A stretch of DNA of 32,714 bases from a virus, in the IMG/VR virus record IMGVR_UViG_3300042350_003191, positions 1 through 32,714 of that record. One strand, given 5' to 3'. The notes under the pieces were generated by a model. It saw only the letters and a list, made by a program, of their open reading frames with translations. It was not told the origin of the DNA and ran no database searches. Of the stretch, positions 29,031-32,714 are shown piece after piece; positions within the stretch are counted from its first letter, which is position 1; each line of letters opens with the position of its first letter. The translations under genes were made by a program, and so were the position numbers.

Positions 29031-29139
29031 CGTTCGATTCCTTTCGTAAGAGTGAAACACCAACCACAATGCCCAGAGCGAACGTCAGGGCTTGGATCAA
29101 AATGCCCGCCGAAACGAGCGTGAGCTGCGAGAGCGTCAT
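28867..29139 (-). CDS. Small single-TM protein overlapping dnaN
   Basis: This 90-aa frame starts at ATG 29139 overlapping the upstream stop as ATGA. Residues 1-45 look real: a TM helix (VSAGILIQALTFALGIVVGV) followed by SLLRKESNDDRDYRKEAQEF. From about residue 37 it lies inside dnaN in another frame for 164 bases, where its composition (GCGPCGRRQPKPEADLAQRA) looks like a shadow. So a genuine start may have run on by mutation into dnaN, or the overlap is tolerated. Function unknown; the N-terminal half resembles phage anchor proteins. Confidence 0.5.
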   Translation of the reverse strand: MTLSQLTLVSAGILIQALTFALGIVVGVSLLRKESNDDRDYRKEAQEFWHSHANRLAEKGPGCGPCGRRQPKPEADLAQRAPGQRRDHGE

Positions 29140-29381
29140 GCGGCACCGCCCTTCTGGGCCATCATCGACTTGATGTAGACCGCCATCTGGTGGGCTTCGG
29201 ATTCGGTCTTCTCGAGCGTGGCGGCGTTCTTCACGAGCCGCGCGTGCAGTTCGCGGATCGTGTCGGCCGCCCACTCCAGCCGCAGCCGGGAGTCGTCGTC
29301 GATGGCGTCCAGCCATGCGGCCTGGGCGCACAGGTCCGCCACGATCAGCGGAGCAGGGGCCGGGTACGGGTTCTCACTCAT
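29136..29381 (-). CDS. Helical hypothetical protein
   Basis: This 81-aa protein starts at ATG 29381 after GGAGG at 6-base spacing. A Pro-rich start (MSENPYPAPAPLIVADLCAQ) is followed by helices (LEWAADTIRELHARLVKNAA, TLEKTESEAHQMAVYIKSMM) that look like a coiled coil. It overlaps the LexA-like gene by 8 bases and the membrane gene by ATGA. No family recognised. Confidence 0.65.
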   Translation of the reverse strand: MSENPYPAPAPLIVADLCAQAAWLDAIDDDSRLRLEWAADTIRELHARLVKNAATLEKTESEAHQMAVYIKSMMAQKGGAA

Positions 29382-29610
29382 CGACCACCTCCACGCTGCG
29401 GGCCTTGTTCGGGTTGCGGCGCAGGTAGCCCTTCTTTTCGAGGGCGTTCAGGTGGCACTGCACGCCGTTGGGCGAGGCGATGCCGTGGGCAGCTGCGATC
29501 TCTCGCACGGTCGGGGCCGCGAGACGCGAGTTCTCACGAATCCAGTTGAGAAGCTCGCGCTGGCGGGCGGTCAGGGGCGGTCGGGCTGTTGCGGTTGCTG
29601 TTTCGGTCAT
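29374..29610 (-). CDS. LexA-type DNA-binding domain protein without peptidase
   Basis: This 78-aa protein starts at ATG 29610, overlapping the replication gene's stop as ATGA. LTARQRELLNWIRENSRLAA and PTVREIAAAHGIASPNGVQC, then HLNALEKKGYLRR, match the LexA winged-helix start ('LT.rQ.evl..I'). The usual C-terminal Ser/Lys autoproteolysis domain is absent. The protein would bind a LexA-box-like site without SOS cleavage. It may act as a stable repressor or competitor for host LexA; that is inference. Confidence 0.82.
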   Translation of the reverse strand: MTETATATARPPLTARQRELLNWIRENSRLAAPTVREIAAAHGIASPNGVQCHLNALEKKGYLRRNPNKARSVEVVDE

Positions 29611-30479
29611 AGGTTTTCCTCGTCCTTGATGGTGATGGCTGCCGCAATCGCGGCGGCTTCGGTGCCGCCCCTTCGTTCCCGACGCCATGCGGCGTACTCG
29701 GCGTCGGTCATCTGGCGGCTGGCATCGCCACGCCACCAGCGTTTTTTGGCGGGGTCTTGAGCAGGGGGCTGGGCCTTGTTGCCGGGCTCCCTGTGCGTCC
29801 CACCGTGATCCTGGCACTTCGTCAGCCAGACAGTCGTCAGCCAACGTCGCCAGTTCGACTTCCGTGCCTTCTTTGGGTTCGCCTTGAGCCACTGGGTGGC
29901 CTTTGCGAGCTCGACGGGAAGATCAGCCGCCGGGTAAGCCTGTGACCATTCCGCATGGTCAGCGTCGGTGATTCCCTCCCAGCCCGATTCCGCAGACCAC
30001 CGAAGCGGATCGGGTGGCTTCGAGCCAGACCGCGTAGCGGGCTTGCTCGGAGCAACCAAAGGATTAGAGGTAGAAGGATTAAAGGAAGAAGGATATAAGG
30101 CGCAATTCGCAATTATTTTTCCCGGCTCGCCGTGAATTTTCACGATTTCGCCTGAGTCGGCCGCAGGAATGCCTTCCGGCTGCTCTGACGGGTGGCATCG
30201 CTGATGCTCGGTGAACGTGGGTATCTCGATGTATGTGCGATCGCCGACGCGGTAGGCCACCAAGAATCCTCTGGCCTCAAGTTGCCCCAGCAGGGCCACC
30301 ATGTCGCAGTTGTCGTAGGGGAACAGCTCCGCCTTGATCCGCAGCGGGCGGCATTCGAGACGGCCCTGCGAGTCCGCAAGCGTCCACAGCCCAGCAAAGA
30401 GCAGGCGGGCCATAGGCTCGCACTCGGCCAGGTGCTCGTTCTTGAAAAACGACGGTTTCAGGCTACGGGTTCGTGCCAT
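29607..30479 (-). CDS. Phage replication protein, winged-helix/O-like
   Basis: This 290-aa protein begins MARTRSLKPSFFKNEHLAEC and has RLLFAGLWTLADSQGRLECR, a pattern found in phage replication initiators with a winged-helix fold ('ip...f.n...l..l....r.lf..l...ad..Gr'). The middle is Pro/Ser-rich linker (about 125-160). The C-terminal part, EWSQAYPAADLPVELAKATQ and KSNWRRWLTTVWLTKC, recalls a primosomal/helicase-loading domain. ATG 30479 has AAAGGAGG at 6 bases. A role in origin melting or helicase loading is likely; no origin repeats are visible in the gene. Confidence 0.82.
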   Translation of the reverse strand: MARTRSLKPSFFKNEHLAECEPMARLLFAGLWTLADSQGRLECRPLRIKAELFPYDNCDMVALLGQLEARGFLVAYRVGDRTYIEIPTFTEHQRCHPSEQPEGIPAADSGEIVKIHGEPGKIIANCALYPSSFNPSTSNPLVAPSKPATRSGSKPPDPLRWSAESGWEGITDADHAEWSQAYPAADLPVELAKATQWLKANPKKARKSNWRRWLTTVWLTKCQDHGGTHREPGNKAQPPAQDPAKKRWWRGDASRQMTDAEYAAWRRERRGGTEAAAIAAAITIKDEENL

Positions 30480-30491
30480 CCCTGGCCTCCT

Positions 30492-31220
30492 TTAAGTCCC
30501 AATCCGGTATTCGGGATGGCACCACTCGCTCTCCCATTCGAGCGGTTCGCTGAGCGCGAACATCTGGTACCACTCGCGAAAGTAAGCCAAGGCGATGTGG
30601 TCGCCTTCCACAAGAATCGCGTTTTCGCGGCTCCGTGTTCCGTTTGCGGTCGGATTAAAAGAGCCCGTCCACACAGCCCTGGGTTTTGGCTGCCACCGAT
30701 ACCAAGGGTCTTCGCCGTCCAGCTCCAGTACATCGCAGAAAACGAGGAACTTGTGGTGCATCCGAGGAAACGCAGGGTGCCTGTCAGAGTTGTGATTGCC
30801 GACACAACGCACAGGCAGCATCTGGCCTTCATCCATGCCGGTGCTGAGCTCTGGCATCAGCGCCACCTTGGCGCACTCATGCCTGCCGACCCTGCAAGAA
30901 AGTGACGAATACAGGCTGTGCAGCCGCGACTTCCATCCGCGCGCGGACGACGCATCGGGACGGAGAAAGTCCTCTTTCTGGCAAATAATCTGACAGCCAC
31001 CCCAAACACCAGCCAGCGACTCAATAACGCGCTCGTGTGTTAGCCATGCGCAGCAGCCGACAACAAAGCTGCTCTGCGCAATGTGGCAACAGAGCGGCGA
31101 CGCCAACTCTCCGAAGTAGGCTTTTACGTCAACCTTTTCGTCGGCCCACGGAGTGTTGTCTACGGCCACATCAGGGCCGTCGGCATTGGTTATGGCAACT
31201 TGCGTAAAGTCGAAGTCCAT
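30492..31220 (-). CDS. Phospholipase-D-fold protein
   Basis: This 242-aa protein ends with MHHKFLVFCDVLELDGEDPW then VWTGSFNPTANGTRSRENAI, the standard HxK followed by 'TGSFN....n..EN' of the PLD/nuclease superfamily. The Asp after HxK is one residue further than in the textbook HxK(x)4D, so activity is not certain. The N-terminal 120 residues have many Cys and match no family I know. One copy of the motif means it would dimerise. PLD-fold proteins in phages include nucleases and anti-defence factors. It begins at ATG 31220 after AAGGA. Confidence 0.72.
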   Translation of the reverse strand: MDFDFTQVAITNADGPDVAVDNTPWADEKVDVKAYFGELASPLCCHIAQSSFVVGCCAWLTHERVIESLAGVWGGCQIICQKEDFLRPDASSARGWKSRLHSLYSSLSCRVGRHECAKVALMPELSTGMDEGQMLPVRCVGNHNSDRHPAFPRMHHKFLVFCDVLELDGEDPWYRWQPKPRAVWTGSFNPTANGTRSRENAILVEGDHIALAYFREWYQMFALSEPLEWESEWCHPEYRIGT

Positions 31221-31249
31221 CTTTGTTTCCTTTTCATTCCGCCCAGCGT

Positions 31250-31660
31250 CTAAAACAAAACTGCTTGCACTTCATGCGGAACTCGCGAGCCCGCCAGCAC
31301 GTCCCACCTGCCCGAATACGAGAACAGCTCCGGCATGTAGACGCCGTTGTGGATCTTGCCTTCGGCGTCGGCCAGGGCGGCTGCCGGAAAAACAAACCAC
31401 TCATCGCGCCAAAAAATCGCAAAGGCATCGACATCGGCCGAGTCGTAGACAACCGCCGATGACGAAAGGTTTGTCACGAGCCGGATGTTGTTCGGCTTTG
31501 ACTGATCGACGCATCGCTTTTTGATTTGCAGCCGCCTGCCGTTCACCAGCCGGTCCCACGAGTGCTGATTGCCTGCGGTGGGCCGGATCACTTGGTAGCC
31601 AAGGGCGCGGCAAATGTGCTCGGCCTGAATCTCGTATATGTCGCCGTCCTGCCTGCTCAT
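31250..31660 (-). CDS. PD-(D/E)XK-like nuclease protein
   Basis: This 136-aa protein begins SRQDGDIYEIQAEHICRALG and has YQVIRPTAGNQHSWDRLVNG followed by RRLQIKKRCVDQSKPNNIRL. An early Glu, then the WD and QIKK segments, resemble the PD-(D/E)XK fold ('E..a...L...G..v..p......D.iv......iqvK'), with Gln in place of the usual Glu before xK. It starts at ATG 31660 after AAAGGAGG. It could be a resolvase-like or restriction-related nuclease. It is followed 29 bases on by the PLD-fold gene, an arrangement worth testing as a unit. Confidence 0.65.
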   Translation of the reverse strand: MSRQDGDIYEIQAEHICRALGYQVIRPTAGNQHSWDRLVNGRRLQIKKRCVDQSKPNNIRLVTNLSSSAVVYDSADVDAFAIFWRDEWFVFPAAALADAEGKIHNGVYMPELFSYSGRWDVLAGSRVPHEVQAVLF

Positions 31661-31731
31661 GCTGGCCTCCTTTCCATTCCGCCCCGCCGCGTCGAAGCGG
31701 CTTCGTGCCTATCACGAGGGCGGCGTCGATC

Positions 31732-32142
31732 TCAATCGTGCGGCTTGTATTCGATGAGGAACTCTCCAGCGCTCGGCCCGCCATTCACGCAATGGCCGTG
31801 GTATCCCCTTTGGCCGTTCGGAAACATGTACGGCACGTTGTCGAGTTCCAACGAAGCACGCACTTGCCCGCTGCCCGTCTTGCCGATGGCGCTTATGCAA
31901 AGCCCATCGTCAGCGGAATCTGTTCGAGTCAGCAGCAGCGTTCCGGTATCGCCGTCGCGCTCAAAGTCAATCGTTACTCGATCGCCCGCCCTCCATCGCA
32001 ATACGTCCATCGTGGGGCGGCTAATGCGAATAGAAAGACCGATCTTCCGTCCGTTGTTGACCACCTTGGACATGTACAAGTCACTTTTCGAAGACCGCCC
32101 ATGCCTGTTTCCGCTTGCCTTCTTGCGAATAGAAATCTTCAT
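31732..32142 (-). CDS. Planctomycete-phage hypothetical protein
   Basis: This 136-aa protein starts at ATG 32142 after AAAGGAG. It has MKISIRKKASGNRHGRSSKS, KVVNNGRKIGLSIRISRPTM and LRWRAGDRVTIDFERDGDTG, a beta-rich pattern similar to the AbrB/MazE-type 'GDrv.v....dg...l.r'. A TTG at 32223 overlaps the upstream stop and would add residues including CGRCG; the Shine-Dalgarno favours 32142. It may be a small DNA-binding or modulating protein. I recall relatives in planctomycete phages only. Confidence 0.68.
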   Translation of the reverse strand: MKISIRKKASGNRHGRSSKSDLYMSKVVNNGRKIGLSIRISRPTMDVLRWRAGDRVTIDFERDGDTGTLLLTRTDSADDGLCISAIGKTGSGQVRASLELDNVPYMFPNGQRGYHGHCVNGGPSAGEFLIEYKPHD

Positions 32143-32219
32143 CTTCCGGCTCCTTTGCTTTCGTGTCCTTTCGTCATCCACGGTGACGCTGAACTCAACG
32201 TCACCGCACCGGCCGCACG

Positions 32220-32582
32220 TCAACGAGACGCCGCCTGTATCGTTTCCAACCCCTTATCCGTCACGCGGCAAATCCGCTGCATCTCGCCCGCCTGGCTGCG
32301 GCGCTGCTCGCCCGTGTCTGCGATGTAGCCGTGCTCGAGGAGCTCGCCGCACCGCTTCCAGTAGCAGCAGCCCTTGCGGTCGCTCAGGCCCGAGAGATCG
32401 CCCGCCTGCTCGTTCGTGAGCGGGCCGTGCTCGACGTACTGGCGAAGGAGTTCCCACCGCTGGGAGCCAGCCCGCACGCGCAACTCCTTCGAGACGGCGC
32501 AGCGGATCGGCAGTTCCACCTTGCGATCTGCCGCCGCGAAGAGCGGCATGTCTGCCAGCGTTTCCGAGTAGTAGTCGCTCAC
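32220..32582 (-). CDS. Winged-helix protein
   Basis: This 120-aa protein starts at GTG 32582 after AAAGGA. Residues 40-110 form a winged helix-turn-helix: QRWELLRQYVEHGPLTNEQA, GDLSGLSDRKGCCYWKRCGE and LLEHGYIADTGEQRRSQAGE, with a final RVTDKGLETIQAA typical of the family ('.lT.kG...'). It is probably a transcriptional regulator or replication accessory in the early region. The N-terminal DMPLFAAADRKVELPIRCAV is a separate segment. Confidence 0.75.
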   Translation of the reverse strand: MSDYYSETLADMPLFAAADRKVELPIRCAVSKELRVRAGSQRWELLRQYVEHGPLTNEQAGDLSGLSDRKGCCYWKRCGELLEHGYIADTGEQRRSQAGEMQRICRVTDKGLETIQAASR

Positions 32583-32631
32583 TGGATTCCTTTCCTTGAG
32601 TTGGCCGCGTGACGTGCGGCATCCGGTCGAG

Positions 32632-32712
32632 TCACTGGCCGGGAGTTTTTTTGTTTGGGCCAGCCTCGGCTGCGGTGGATTCAGGCGTCTCCCGCTTCGC
32701 CACCGCTGCCCT
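32632..32712 (-). CDS. C-terminal end of an upstream gene (partial)
   Basis: An open frame enters from the right edge and ends at TGA 32634-32632, giving 26 residues (AAVAKRETPESTAAEAGPNK and on). The composition is Lys/Glu/Ala, as in the disordered tail of a phage protein. It lies 49 bases before the winged-helix start. The fragment is short, and other frames are also open here, so confidence is low. Confidence 0.3.
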   Translation of the reverse strand, partial: RAAVAKRETPESTAAEAGPNKKTPGQ

Positions 32713-32714
32713 CT

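Noticed and set aside
26649-29123. 824-aa open frame on the plus strand
   Set aside because: It lies antisense to the methyltransferase, RusA, DnaN and neighbours, which have clear family motifs. It has an Arg/Pro/His/Ala-rich composition typical of high-G+C antisense frames, and no Shine-Dalgarno or domain.
1-32714. tRNA genes, rRNA genes, CRISPR arrays and insertion sequences
   Set aside because: Reading both strands gave no cloverleaf-like gene, no regularly spaced repeat array, and no transposase or matching terminal repeats.

Overview
The window is most of a cos-type, long-tailed (siphovirus-like, HK97-type head) temperate phage or prophage, about 63% G+C by eye. It is dense: almost all genes lie on the minus strand and many neighbours share a 1- or 4-base start/stop overlap (ATGA, GTGA, TGATG). 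I think the host is a planctomycete (Planctomycetota, Pirellulales-like). This rests on recalled resemblance of several lineage-restricted proteins (the 281-aa adhesin-like protein at 20724-21569, the Cys-rich protein at 3252-3797, the small membrane protein at 27189-27338 and the 97-aa secreted protein at 27342-27635); I could not search databases. No rRNA, tRNA, CRISPR array or insertion sequence was seen.

Layout in the direction of transcription, right to left. (1) 32.7-29.4 kb: an early/accessory block with a winged-helix protein, a PD-(D/E)XK-like protein, a phospholipase-D-fold protein, a replication-initiator-like protein and a LexA-type DNA-binding domain without a peptidase domain. 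(2) 29.4-26.8 kb: replication and recombination, with a phage sliding clamp (DnaN), a helix-turn-helix protein and a RusA-type Holliday junction resolvase, interleaved with small membrane or exported proteins. (3) 26.8-25.1 kb: a SAM methyltransferase and a GT-A-type glycosyltransferase. (4) 24.9-21.6 kb: an envelope cassette of small membrane-anchored or exported proteins around a papain-fold cysteine peptidase; this is the best candidate for an atypical lysis module. (5) 21.6-18.2 kb: an adhesin-like protein, an orphan DNA methyltransferase, small accessory genes and a 200-base gene-free stretch rich in inverted repeats. (6) 18.1-8 kb: HNH endonuclease, cos-like intergenic region, TerS, TerL, portal, S78 prohead protease, a newly read 56-aa zinc-ribbon protein, major capsid protein with a strong intrinsic terminator, a glycosyltransferase-like gene, connectors and tail proteins. 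(7) 8-0.8 kb: tail chaperones (G/T-like pair with a -1 overlap), tape measure, distal-tail-position proteins including one with 21 cysteines in 181 residues, then a metallophosphoesterase and a DUF1599 protein.

The left end has the only plus-strand genes: the last 34 codons of a probable tyrosine integrase, a perfect 14-bp hairpin, and an HNH endonuclease of different base composition that looks like a recent insertion. Two real genes shorter than 60 codons were found by reading the sequence (13246-13416 and 27189-27338). Starts were set by Shine-Dalgarno sequences and by overlap with the upstream stop.
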